Shown: in pieces, positions 51,801-59,016 of the stretch
Position numbering within the stretch: position 1 is the stretch's first letter
How the letters are laid out: each line of letters starts with the position of its first letter
NCBI GenBank assembly: GCA_910588155.1
Contig: CAJUPB010000010.1
Location: forward strand, 14,600 to 78,599
Origin: an uncultured Christensenellaceae bacterium
GTDB taxonomy: Bacteria; Bacillota; Clostridia; Christensenellales; Pumilibacteraceae
Direction of reading: 5' to 3'
Length of the DNA stretch: 64,000 bases
Notes under the pieces: model-generated
The model's input: only the letters and a program-made list of their open reading frames with translations
What the model was told of the DNA's origin: nothing
Databases searched by the model: none
Program-made: the position numbers and the translations under genes

Positions 51801-54715
51801 ACTATGCCGGCACAAGACTTACTTATGAATTCGATATAACCGTGCAGGGCATAAGCAAATCCAAGGCGAGCAAAACCTCGGGCGAAGTGTTCCTGAACGG
51901 CGCGGACGGCAAACAGACGTTCGACGTCTGCGACGCATTCACGGTAACGGACGGCGACGAGAGCGACGCATACACCGTGACGGCAAGAATCCTGTCGGGC
52001 GGCGGCTTTGCCGATATAGAAAAACTCGTCGGCGAAACGGTCGGACAGGAGAAGTTCTACCGCATAACCGCGAAGTCCACCGCATCGGGCGGCGAGGTCA
52101 GAATGGAAATAACAGTGACCTTCGACGGCGGCAGCCACGGCGCTTACGCCGATACCTTCGAATACACGCTCTGCGTGCTTCCGACGGCGCAGGCGGGCAG
52201 CGGCGACTATGTCGTAACCGCCGGCGAGAGCATAACGCTCTCTATGGCGGACGCGGGCGGCGTCAAGGTCGGCGCGACGTATTCGCTGGATAACGAGAGC
52301 ATAGCAACGTTGAGCGGAGATAAACTGACGGCGAAAATCGGCGCGGGCGGAACGGCAGCCGTGACGGCAAACCCGACGGTAAGCGGCGGCATATTCGGCG
52401 ACTCGAAAGCGCTGAAACCCGTTACGTTCTCCGTCAGAGTGCGCGGACTCGCATTGGCTGGCGGTACGGAGCTGAAACTCAAAAACGGCGACACCAAAAC
52501 GCTTTCGACGGCGGACTTCGTGTTCGGCGGGCTCGGTTCGGCAACGGCTTCGGGCGTGACACGCATAGAAACCGATTCCGACCTCGTGATAGTCGACGGC
52601 GCGAGAGTGCAGGTAGTGCCGCACGCCAACGTATACACGAGCAATGTTCCCGAAGCCGAAAGGGTTTCGAAGTTCGCAAACGTGAAAATCACGGCAAGCG
52701 ATACCGCATTCGGCACGTATGTCGGCGAGTTCGAAATAGAAATACTTCCGACCGTCGTGAACGTGACCGCTTCGGCAAGCGTCAACGGTTCGGCGGCAAG
52801 CGGCGACGTTCTGTCGCTCGTGAGCGGAGACAGATTGACGGTAACCGTCGATGTGACGGCAGCCGACTATATAGTGACGGGAACCCCCGTTGCGAAAGTG
52901 CAGGGCGGCGACGGCGCCGATTGCGCAGTGAGACAGGAAACCATCGAAAACGGCGTGAGAATAATCTGCGACTACGACGCGCGCAGCGGCGGCGAAAAGC
53001 TGGAAATAACATATTCTCTGGCAAACAAGACCGACTTGACTCTGTTTGCGGCGCAGTTGACGGTAGTGACGCTGCCCACCGTGGAAATGACGGCGAACGC
53101 CGCAGACACGCTTGCGACGACGGCAGTCGCAAACGGCGAAACTTACAACGAATATACGTTTGCTTCCGTAGACGGCAAGTTCAATAAGATAACGTTGGAC
53201 GGATTGGACGGCGCGACGGTCGAAGCCGACGCCGCGGACAACGTGGTCGGCAACGTGATAACCGTAAGCGGCGGCGCAAACAGCCTGTCCGTCAAAGTGT
53301 ATGCGGTTTCGGCGGGTGTCAAAACCTTCACGCCGAAAGTGACCGTCGTGCAGGACGGCTCGACGCTGACGGCGGAGAGAACTTTGCGACCCGTATCGTT
53401 CACTGCGATAGATTTGGGAGAACTCGACGTCGAGGCAGTAAGCGGCGGCACGGCGCAAGCCGAGTTTGCAATAGGCGACATAGTGGAAATCAAAGCCGAG
53501 GTAAGCGGCGCGGCAAATGCCGAAATTCGCTGCGAACTCGTGGAAACGACGGGCGGAGCAATGCTGAAAAACGAACTTCTGACGGCAAGCGCGGCAGGCG
53601 AGTACACCGTCAAAGTCACGGCAAAAGCCGCAAGAAAGACGCTGGAAAAAACCGTGACCGTCAAAATCGCGGAAAAACCGACGCTTTCGGTCGCGGTGAC
53701 GGGCAGCGGCTCGAACAAAACCGTATCCGTCGATAACGCCGAGGACTTCGACGTCACATACAAAGTCGTGTCGGGCAAAGCATACGCGACGTTCTCCGGA
53801 CTGAAAGCCGACGATACGTTCGACGGCACGTTCACCGAAAACCGCCTTGCGGCGGACGGCGTAACGGTCGTGGAAGTGACTGCGAAAGTAAAGAGCGGCG
53901 CATATAAAAACCTCGAACTCAAAACGGTGATAACGCACATCGTCACTGCTGAAACAGAACCGACGTTCGTCGTGAACGTGACCGATTCCGCATTGGAATG
54001 GGGCGAAGAGTTTACCGTAGAAGCGTATGTGACGAGCGGCAACGCAACCGTCGCTGTCGTCGGCAACACCGCGACCGTAACGCATATTGCGGCAGGCGAC
54101 GTCACCGTGATAGCAATAGCCGAGGTCAAGGATAAGCAGTCGCCTTACGCCGGCAGAAAGTATACGCAGACCGTGACCGTGGCAAATGCCGAGCCGCTTC
54201 CGCAGGAAAGCGATTTCGAAATGACGGTGAACGCCGCCGACGCGACTATATCGTTTGCCAAAGCCGCGGAAAACGCGGAGATAGTTTCGGTGACGCAAAC
54301 GGCGAGAACCGCCGATTCCGTCGTGACGATAGCGGAAGATAAGCGCAGCGCGGCAATCGATTGGACCAAACTTCAAGGCAAGGACGCCGAGTTCGCCGTC
54401 GTCGTAAAAGTGACGACCGTGCATTACGGCGACAAAACGTTCGAGTATGCGGTGACGCTGAAAGGCATCGAGTTTGTTGGAAATAAGATAGTCGCTCCCG
54501 AATATATGGGCGGAATAGTTTCCGTGGAGAGCAAAACGGCGGACGTGACCGTCGGTATAGACGAGAACAGCACTCTGACGGCGGAAACGACGCAGGAATC
54601 CGAAGCTGGTTACAGGGAGATAACCGTGACGGTGACGTTCGGCGCAGCAAGCTTCGATGTGAATGTTCACTTGGACGTCGTGAAAACCGAACCCGCGCCC
54701 GACATCGAGCCGTAA
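45830..54715 (+). CDS. giant membrane-anchored surface protein with Ig-like/beta-sandwich repeats
   Basis: A 2961-residue protein. Residues 1-18 are cytoplasmic and basic at the end, and 19-41 form a single membrane helix without a signal-peptidase site. The remaining about 2900 residues are therefore outside the cell (type II anchor). The external part is Thr, Ser, Gly, Val and Asp rich, almost free of Cys. It consists of many diverged beta-sandwich modules with BIG2-like endings (KVTITVHSG, ATVTHIAAGDVTVIAIAEV, EYTVKVTAKA). No LPxTG, SLH or catalytic motif is seen; the C-terminus is EPAPDIEP. GGAG is 11 bases from the ATG. Likely an adhesin or cell-surface scaffold. CIRCE control would make it heat-shock responsive. 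Confidence 0.85.
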   Translation: MAITDKVIELTPVNKKKNIIFYIIMGVLLATTVLFLVLYLIKPNASTGEVSGISVTHNLYVDDDGTLVAVKGQEYVACAVVGYSGEVDTSVVWDLPGFDNKTPDTITQEEKDSVKKLNNSSVGGTIVEDGDVKYIYCKFTPSSKTPNNSKVTITVHSGQTDKNGKSVVEVPLVVTVRDKGASDAELTSIFPGSETDNPAAMEKISDREYTVDIPLVASRTRFGARIKQLPFVDKFNNSAVVSHIPTEERTPGGDVIYSDSIVVSVDSDDIVTMGMYLPENTDRFSFDVKKTGTAIITVGFNEYNNDEKFEIKIRVNVKTPEQMNIITKYRLFEQPVGTTEPPASQNGVKRISMYVGQAFDLQSHIAVTPWSRKSDWARNIAPLVITEENSTMPSGAVKQHKLQNGNLALRAESAGSVKVKMTDRTPGSLSASIEFIVDVKYRAANFGYYAGEDYSGAPSNEYNAVAVKGGNGSIVLSYVIYGVTAEKVDGKQFLADVKVENPNSAIEFQGMDSDGIIRINTAAQVSKLPSGAVVMQATVNYTVRAEIGDGAVQIVITPLVAESENAKLTVNMNPVAEAHRIEFIEDFDEKFKDTDNGFIRDYAKFEVHSVPDNTHKMNATLTLNMSGQATNFTLGDLVKFTDNSGNPAQNAGIGRTTVSAENGENLSLTSASLNSRLTPKVLESTSASATIIYTLSGSDSGHNRLVLTVNIIDTPLEIVLDKYADGLTYGYIEDPVSVSLPTVKQKYASGKEREPQAYSLAIFFNHRARMLTASNPVEDDYLAGSDKQQNSYVYFFTKEDFDAIGGNGASLDDMRARALVAVGGNGNSRAKYVYLLKDLYALALENKISGVDRMGIAFYPADGDYNDDSVAAYYSLTLTRKIDKLSVNGLTADEDGNYIDYASGGSTVSVALAAHIRTGGDTGSPTFSRAISYGNETARYGNLERVSALYNEQSYTDTTEFAMPQVAEGSAKAVIEFKASFGSMRITYSVENRTLQTASVKLYKDSAYANAYADGESIWLSALKDSADSEITVYYEIKYPFPTDGKDYIKFDDVRFAMSNAGIAGLYDPATGDALKLISKPGKPSDVTDAKDMVHRGSFVIRADGGEFGNVNLQLLPSITDENDGSQKIGIHVYAPSQGVMLGDFTGESPNNDLTLTIGAAGEMPKTSLAVKPLFNASEYYVSELGNTYYTIQIADVTDSASGGKLSFFYDRNTGRLEIASNGKAVGRTGVSVTVREYVADKGAAGTAGNTLINTFTGSINVEVKVRVYSLDLSVNGTTYTAATAHNVETTGASGTQAQPLGAVFNGGVSGVDNPSRGNVDYIITRNRTPIAENDATAVFNISKKADGSFELVYKNDVTNIGSDLYELKAVCDGKESATVTLTLTTSATLLRFDDSNARDVFDTAQIVDVRARVYNAGTNAETTDTVSYKVVNPNNDSEYSAAATVSSDGKVTVKISSGTFRIKASFGDKSEYVTIRVNNKVTEIRTTFDGQTAGASPGSVEITRIYDGTSATDINLADFITLVGANGMNPYAGAEWTTTTSGGVFTITDNVLRFTGTAGRQSFVIRAKSTPNAESYDVVKTVNVTAVVPKLSVSLGGQSTDHKTVNLMDDAPATEFAVKVESGVDAQYEITDVTLTGDEVGAGKIFSYADGKLTVDTSKIDTATSDDLKTYTFVVSAKVGGKQVAQSATATAKITLTADRTFAAPLFEITDENNAPVANGRILTLGSGSYKTVNRGGYVLSFTASGNAGQSVPSAGGAVTFDKVGSFTVSAVLNKYGKTFDAGSYTFGVKGDVNSIESTLSLVETSGTDETATVISGTVEADYVENADKKIISYVVDFAATGETFTLDELKAGLLKVSGNALSEVPSYPKMSGTTAEWRFRVDNPGDVSLWLSLEKNGRYYTTGESKAKFTMNGAPDSLTVAVNADSTFEPTFVKDAAFKGNYTVRYDVVSGDNLISLIDKDGKKGYVALVTENGGIAAVRATLEVTSGHYAGTRLTYEFDITVQGISKSKASKTSGEVFLNGADGKQTFDVCDAFTVTDGDESDAYTVTARILSGGGFADIEKLVGETVGQEKFYRITAKSTASGGEVRMEITVTFDGGSHGAYADTFEYTLCVLPTAQAGSGDYVVTAGESITLSMADAGGVKVGATYSLDNESIATLSGDKLTAKIGAGGTAAVTANPTVSGGIFGDSKALKPVTFSVRVRGLALAGGTELKLKNGDTKTLSTADFVFGGLGSATASGVTRIETDSDLVIVDGARVQVVPHANVYTSNVPEAERVSKFANVKITASDTAFGTYVGEFEIEILPTVVNVTASASVNGSAASGDVLSLVSGDRLTVTVDVTAADYIVTGTPVAKVQGGDGADCAVRQETIENGVRIICDYDARSGGEKLEITYSLANKTDLTLFAAQLTVVTLPTVEMTANAADTLATTAVANGETYNEYTFASVDGKFNKITLDGLDGATVEADAADNVVGNVITVSGGANSLSVKVYAVSAGVKTFTPKVTVVQDGSTLTAERTLRPVSFTAIDLGELDVEAVSGGTAQAEFAIGDIVEIKAEVSGAANAEIRCELVETTGGAMLKNELLTASAAGEYTVKVTAKAARKTLEKTVTVKIAEKPTLSVAVTGSGSNKTVSVDNAEDFDVTYKVVSGKAYATFSGLKADDTFDGTFTENRLAADGVTVVEVTAKVKSGAYKNLELKTVITHIVTAETEPTFVVNVTDSALEWGEEFTVEAYVTSGNATVAVVGNTATVTHIAAGDVTVIAIAEVKDKQSPYAGRKYTQTVTVANAEPLPQESDFEMTVNAADATISFAKAAENAEIVSVTQTARTADSVVTIAEDKRSAAIDWTKLQGKDAEFAVVVKVTTVHYGDKTFEYAVTLKGIEFVGNKIVAPEYMGGIVSVESKTADVTVGIDENSTLTAETTQESEAGYREITVTVTFGAASFDVNVHLDVVKTEPAPDIEP

Positions 54716-54727
54716 CGGGAGAAAGCT

Positions 54728-55270
54728 ATGAAAGAAAAATACGTCGCGGATATATGCGGCAGAAAGGAAGAATTGCCGATAATCGCGCTGTCCGACAGCG
54801 TCAAAATCGCATTCTTCAACTTGCACGGCAATGTCGGACTGACCGAGTATTGCGCGCAGAAACTCGCGGAGAAATTGAAAGATTACGAGTTCGATGTCGT
54901 GCTGACAGCGGAGAGCAAGGGACTCCAACTTTCCCACTGTCTGGCGAGAAACCTCGGTCACGAATTCTACGCCGTCGCCAGAAAGTCCAAAAAACTCTAT
55001 ATGCAAGACGGCATAGAATCGCGCGTGAAATCGATAACCACGCAAAATTTGCAGACTATGTATCTGTCGGCTTCCGATGTTTGCCTTTTAAAGGGCAAAC
55101 GTGTGGCGGTCGTGGACGACGTGATTTCCACGGGAGGTTCGATAAGCGCAATGGAAAGCCTCGTCGAACAGGCGGGCGCAACCGTGGCAGTGAAAGCCGC
55201 CGTGCTTGCGGAGGGCGACGCGGCAAAACGCGGCGACATAGTATATCTTGCCGAAATACCGCTGATGTAA
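54728..55270 (+). CDS. adenine/xanthine phosphoribosyltransferase-like protein
   Basis: A 180-residue type I phosphoribosyltransferase. The PRPP-binding motif is RVAVVDDVISTGGS (near 125-138). The purine-specific hood and the VLTAESKGLQLSHCLARNLG segment match Apt-like enzymes, with ARKSKK as the flexible loop. It salvages a purine base with PRPP. GGGAG is six bases before the ATG. It starts only 12 bases after the giant protein, so it is probably on the same CIRCE-controlled transcript, which is an odd pairing. The exact base cannot be assigned. Confidence 0.8.
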   Translation: MKEKYVADICGRKEELPIIALSDSVKIAFFNLHGNVGLTEYCAQKLAEKLKDYEFDVVLTAESKGLQLSHCLARNLGHEFYAVARKSKKLYMQDGIESRVKSITTQNLQTMYLSASDVCLLKGKRVAVVDDVISTGGSISAMESLVEQAGATVAVKAAVLAEGDAAKRGDIVYLAEIPLM

Positions 55271-55282
55271 CAATCGAAAAGT

Positions 55283-55322
55283 AAAGAGAGCGACGGATTT
55301 GACCGCGGCTCTCTTTTTTTTT
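55283..55322 (+). terminator. intrinsic terminator
   Basis: AAAGAGAGC (55283-55291) pairs with GCTCTCTTT (55308-55316), followed by a long T run. Confidence 0.85.
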
Positions 55323-55446
55323 GCGCCGTTTTTCCGCACCGAGATGTCCGCGCGCTTTGAAAAAATTCGCGCGCCGTTTTCCGCGCCTCGCGCCGAACTT
55401 CCGCTTTTTTTGCCCGAAAACAAAAACAATGCCTGCCGTTCAAAAG

Positions 55447-55478
55447 TTGTAAACCGTCAACCGAAATTCGGTTGACAT
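55447..55478 (+). promoter_or_regulatory. BirA (biotin) operator
   Basis: TTGTAAACC (55447-55455), 14 bases, GGTTGACAT (55470-55478). This fits the biotin-repressor site TTGTAAACC-N14/15-GGTTTACAA. A perfect inverted repeat GTCAACCGAA/TTCGGTTGAC (55457-55477) overlaps it and the -35 box. Confidence 0.8.
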
Positions 55479-55501
55479 TGCGGCGGCATATATTTTATAA
55501 T
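55472..55501 (+). promoter_or_regulatory. promoter of birA-bioY
   Basis: Perfect TTGACA (55472-55477), 18-bp spacer, perfect TATAAT (55496-55501). The -35 lies inside the BirA operator. The expected start of transcription coincides with the birA ATG. Confidence 0.85.
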
Positions 55502-55507
55502 GTGGCT

Positions 55508-56443
55508 ATGGAACTCAAAGACAAAATAATCGAAAGACTGCTGGTCGGCGACGCCAGCGGAGAACAGCTCGGAATCAAATTCGGAGTGTCCCGCGCCGCC
55601 GTGAACAAGTGCGTGAAAAAACTGCGCGAAGAGGGTTACGATATAGAAGCCGCCGCAGGCAGGGGCTATCGCCTGAACAATACCGACGTGCTTTCCGCGG
55701 CAAGGGTGCGCAAATATCTGAATACCGAATGGGAAGTGCAAACGCTGTCGGAAACGACTTCGACAAACGACGTCGCCAAAAAAGCCGCCGCGCTCGGCAA
55801 ACGCGACTTTGCAGTCATAGCCGAACGCCAGAGCGCGGGCAGGGGAAGATTGGGACGCTCGTTCGCCTCGCCGTCGGGAAAAGGGCTGTATATGAGTGCG
55901 GTCGTAAGACCCTGCCTGACGCTGTCCGATTGCGGAAAAATAACGGCTTTCGTCGCAGTCGCGGCGGCAAAAGCCGTGGAAAATCTGTGCGGCAAGCGCG
56001 TGGAAATCAAGTGGGTCAACGACTTGTATATGGACGGCAAAAAGATTTGCGGAATACTGACGGAGGGCGGTATGGGCTTGGAGGGCGGCTCTCTGGAATA
56101 CGCCGCTGTCGGAATAGGCATAAACGTGGCGAAAAATTCTTTTCCGCCGGAACTTGCAAAAATAGCCACCGATGTGGAAACTTCGTCGGGAAAGAGAATA
56201 GACAGGTGCGAGCTTGCCGCCGCCGTGCTGGACGGTCTCAAAAACTTGGAGCGCGGAATAAAGAGCGGTGAGTTTTTGAACGAATATAAAAGCCGCTCCT
56301 GCATCGTGGGCAAAGAAGTGATTGTCAACGGCGATTACGCGGCAACCGCGCTTTGTATAGACGACGATTGCAGTCTGTGGCTGGAAAAGGACGGAAAGAA
56401 AATAAAGTTTTCGGCGGGCGAAGTGTCGCTCAAAATCAAATAA
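55508..56443 (+). CDS. birA: bifunctional biotin-protein ligase / biotin operon repressor
   Basis: A 311-residue protein. Residues 1-60 are the HTH (SGEQLGIKFGVSRAAVNKCVKKL then GRGYRL), so it is the repressor form. The ligase domain has ERQSAGRGRLGRSFASPSGKGLYMS (biotinyl-AMP loop), KWVNDLYMDGKKICGIL and a C-terminal SH3-like domain. It attaches biotin to carboxylase carrier proteins and, with biotinyl-AMP, binds the operator at 55447. The ATG at 55508 has no Shine-Dalgarno and lies six bases after the -10 box, so the mRNA may be leaderless. bioY follows by 13 bases. Confidence 0.94.
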   Translation: MELKDKIIERLLVGDASGEQLGIKFGVSRAAVNKCVKKLREEGYDIEAAAGRGYRLNNTDVLSAARVRKYLNTEWEVQTLSETTSTNDVAKKAAALGKRDFAVIAERQSAGRGRLGRSFASPSGKGLYMSAVVRPCLTLSDCGKITAFVAVAAAKAVENLCGKRVEIKWVNDLYMDGKKICGILTEGGMGLEGGSLEYAAVGIGINVAKNSFPPELAKIATDVETSSGKRIDRCELAAAVLDGLKNLERGIKSGEFLNEYKSRSCIVGKEVIVNGDYAATALCIDDDCSLWLEKDGKKIKFSAGEVSLKIK

Positions 56444-56456
56444 CGGAGAAACATTT

Positions 56457-57104
56457 ATGAAAAACGGAACCGAAGAAAAGAAAAACATATTGGACAGGTC
56501 GGCGACAAAGATAATCGCCTACACCGCACTGCTCGCCGCTCTCGTCTGCGTGCTGTCGCCGTTTGCCGTGAATATAGGACCGATACCGCTGTCCTTCGGC
56601 TCGCTCGGCGTGTACATAGCCGCGTCGCTTCTGGACTTCAAGCGCGGCACGGCGGCGGTTCTGACGTTTGTGCTGCTCGGCGCGTTCGGCGTGCCGGTGT
56701 TCACTAATTTCACGGGCGGTTTCTTCAAACTCGTAGGACCGACGGGCGGTTTCATATTCGGCTATATCCCGTGCGCGCTGATAATCGGTCTAATCATAGA
56801 CAGGTGGGAAAATAAGGCGTGGATATATCCGCTCGCAATGATTGCGGGAACGACTGCGCTATACGCTTGCGGCACGCTGTTCTATATGTTGCAGGCAAAG
56901 GTCTCCTTCGCCGTCGCGTTCTCGGCTTGCGTCGCGCCCTTTCTCATCGGCGACGCAATAAAGATTGCCGCCGCGACCGCGCTCTGCTTTCCTCTGCGCA
57001 AGATACTCAAAAAATTCGTATCTCTGCCCAAAAAGGCAAAGAGCGCGCCGCAGTCGGAAGCGCAGGGCGCAAACGACGCTTTGCCGAAAGACAACGCGGA
57101 ATAA
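56457..57104 (+). CDS. bioY: biotin transporter BioY (ECF S component)
   Basis: A 215-residue membrane protein with six hydrophobic helices. BioY marks are the LAALVCVLSPFAVNIGPIPLSFG start, LLGAFGVPVFTNFTGG and GPTGGFIFGYIPCAL. It binds biotin and uses a shared ECF ATPase/T module encoded elsewhere. The C-terminal 30 residues are a basic then acidic tail. CGGAG is eight bases from the ATG. Operon with birA under the BirA operator, a classic biotin-uptake arrangement. Confidence 0.95.
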   Translation: MKNGTEEKKNILDRSATKIIAYTALLAALVCVLSPFAVNIGPIPLSFGSLGVYIAASLLDFKRGTAAVLTFVLLGAFGVPVFTNFTGGFFKLVGPTGGFIFGYIPCALIIGLIIDRWENKAWIYPLAMIAGTTALYACGTLFYMLQAKVSFAVAFSACVAPFLIGDAIKIAAATALCFPLRKILKKFVSLPKKAKSAPQSEAQGANDALPKDNAE

Positions 57105-57110
57105 ATCCGT

Positions 57111-57139
57111 TTGACCTGCCGCTCTTTTTGTGATATACT
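57111..57139 (+). promoter_or_regulatory. promoter of the EEP-family gene
   Basis: TTGACC (57111-57116), 17-bp spacer, TATACT (57134-57139). Confidence 0.7.
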
Positions 57140-57172
57140 AACCGTATATTCGCAAAAGAGAGAGGACAACGA

Positions 57173-58276
57173 ATGAAACCGAAAACCAAACGAATATTGA
57201 AAATAACGCTGGCGGCAGTCGCGGGCTTGCTCGCCGCCGTCATTTTGGCAGTCGGCTCATATGTGCTGTACGTCGTCGGTCAATACAGCCGTATCCCCGA
57301 TAATACCGCGCTCGAAGTCGTCGGAGAAATCGGCGGCGGCGTGGAAAGAGACAGGCAGTACAGCATACTGACTTATAATATAGGCTTCGGCGCATACGGT
57401 CCGGACTATTCCTTTTTTATGGATACGGGCGTTATGAAGGACGGCAGAAAGACACAGGGAAAATACGGCAAGGGTTTGAGCTACGAGTCCGTGAGGAAGA
57501 ACACCGACGGTTCGTTGAATGCGGTCGAAAAGCAGGACGCCGATTTCGTGCTCTTGCAGGAAGTGGACGAAAAAGCCGACCGCTCGTATAAAATAAATCA
57601 GCTCGCGGAATTCCGCGCTTTGCAAGGCTATAACAGCGTCTATGCCTGCAACTTCCATTCGGCATACCTGTTTTACCCGTTTAACGACCCCCACGGGGCA
57701 AGCAATGCGGGACTCGTCACTTTGTCCAAATATAAAATAAACTCCGCACTGCGGCGCAGCTATCCGATTTCCACGGGCTTTTCCAAGTTCCTCGACCTAG
57801 ACAGAGCGTTCTCCGCCTGCCGCTACGATTTGGAGGACGGCAAACAGCTCGTGCTCGTCAATTCGCATATGTCGGCATACGACAAGGGCGGCACGATAAG
57901 GGCGGAACAGCTTGCGTTTTTAAACGAGTTTCTGAAAGAAGAAAAGACAAAAGACAACTACGTGATTGTCGGCGGCGACTTCAACCACGATATAGCCGAT
58001 TCGGCGGAACTGTTCGAATCGCAGCAGAAACGCCCCGAATGGGTATACGATTTGACCGACGAAGACTTGACGGAAGGATATAAAATCGCCGCCGCGACAA
58101 ACGCCCCGACTTGCAGAGGCGCGGATATCCCGTACGAAAAGGGCGTGGATTACACCGTCGTAATCGACGGTTTCATAGTGTCGGACAATGTGGAAGTGAC
58201 GGGGATAGAAAACATAGATTTGGATTTTGCATACTCCGACCATAACCCGGCGAGAATGACGTTCAAACTCAAATAG
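57173..58276 (+). CDS. membrane-anchored endonuclease/exonuclease/phosphatase (EEP) family protein
   Basis: A 367-residue protein with an N-terminal membrane helix (8-32) and an external EEP (DNase I-like) domain. All active-site motifs are present: ILTYNIGFG, VLLQEVD, VNSHMSAYD, VGGDFNHD, VIDGFI and YSDHNPA. Members hydrolyse DNA, inositol phosphates or sphingomyelin; the substrate here is unknown, but an extracellular location fits a nuclease or phospholipase. AGAGG is seven bases before the ATG. It has its own promoter and is followed by the MTA nucleosidase, with a 25-base gap. Confidence 0.88.
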   Translation: MKPKTKRILKITLAAVAGLLAAVILAVGSYVLYVVGQYSRIPDNTALEVVGEIGGGVERDRQYSILTYNIGFGAYGPDYSFFMDTGVMKDGRKTQGKYGKGLSYESVRKNTDGSLNAVEKQDADFVLLQEVDEKADRSYKINQLAEFRALQGYNSVYACNFHSAYLFYPFNDPHGASNAGLVTLSKYKINSALRRSYPISTGFSKFLDLDRAFSACRYDLEDGKQLVLVNSHMSAYDKGGTIRAEQLAFLNEFLKEEKTKDNYVIVGGDFNHDIADSAELFESQQKRPEWVYDLTDEDLTEGYKIAAATNAPTCRGADIPYEKGVDYTVVIDGFIVSDNVEVTGIENIDLDFAYSDHNPARMTFKLK

Positions 58277-58301
58277 GCGAAAAGATAAAGGAGAAAGGTT
58301 T

Positions 58302-58973
58302 ATGACGGCTGTCATAGCGGCAATGGACAACGAAGTAGAGCTTTTGAAAAAAGCGGCGAAAGACGCGAAAGTACGCACGGTTGCGGGCGTGGAATGCCTG
58401 GTCTGTAAGATAAACGGAAAAGACGTCGTTGTGATAAAAAGCGGTATAGGCAAGGCGGCGGCGGCGTGCGCGACGGCAATCGCGCTGTCGGAGTTCGGCG
58501 CGGACGCGGTGATAAATACGGGACTTTGCGCGGGTACTTGCGGTATCGGCACGATAATTGTTGCCGACAAATGCGTTCAGCACGACTTCGACGCAACCGC
58601 CGACGGTCTGGCTCTCGGACAGGTTGCCGGCTTCGATTCGCCGTATTTTGCCGCCGATAAAAGTATAACGCAAACTATGACCCGCTCGTTGAAAAACGGC
58701 GGCGCGGCATACGTCGTAGGCACAATCGCAAGCGGAGACAGATTTGTCGCCGACAGGGAGGCTATGAAAAACATCTGCGAACAATTCGGAGCCGTCGGCG
58801 TGGAAATGGAAAGCGGCGCGGTGGCGCAGATTTGCACGGCGGCAGGCGTGCCCTTCGCCGTGCTACGGTGCGTGTCCGACGGCGGCGACAGCGTGCGGGA
58901 CTACTACGAGTTTTCCCGCCTTGCCTGCGAGCGCTTCACCGCGGCGGTTCTCGATTTTTTGCGAGAAACATAA
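58302..58973 (+). CDS. mtnN: 5'-methylthioadenosine/S-adenosylhomocysteine nucleosidase
   Basis: A 223-residue enzyme that releases adenine from MTA and SAH. Visible active-site elements are AAMDNEVELL (catalytic Glu near residue 11), VGVEMESGAVAQ (ribose-binding Met/Glu) and CVSDGGD (catalytic Asp). KSGIGKAAAACAT is the typical N-terminal motif. The length is normal. AAAGGAG precedes the ATG. It recycles products of methylation and polyamine synthesis and may generate an autoinducer-2 precursor where LuxS is present; no luxS is seen here. Confidence 0.94.
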   Translation: MTAVIAAMDNEVELLKKAAKDAKVRTVAGVECLVCKINGKDVVVIKSGIGKAAAACATAIALSEFGADAVINTGLCAGTCGIGTIIVADKCVQHDFDATADGLALGQVAGFDSPYFAADKSITQTMTRSLKNGGAAYVVGTIASGDRFVADREAMKNICEQFGAVGVEMESGAVAQICTAAGVPFAVLRCVSDGGDSVRDYYEFSRLACERFTAAVLDFLRET

Positions 58974-58990
58974 TTAAGACAAAATAGCAA

Positions 58991-59016
58991 AATACTATCG
59001 GTATGCTGATAGTATT
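58991..59016 (+). promoter_or_regulatory. perfect hairpin carrying a start codon in its loop
   Basis: AATACTATC (58991-58999) pairs perfectly with GATAGTATT (59008-59016). The 8-base loop GGTATGCT contains the ATG (59003-59005) of the DUF421 gene, which has no Shine-Dalgarno. It may control translation or mark a regulator site. Confidence 0.6.

Noticed and set aside
51431..55045. Open frame of 1204 codons on the minus strand
   Set aside because: It is antisense to the giant surface gene, has no ribosome site and an Arg/His/Ala-rich composition typical of a shadow frame caused by codon bias.
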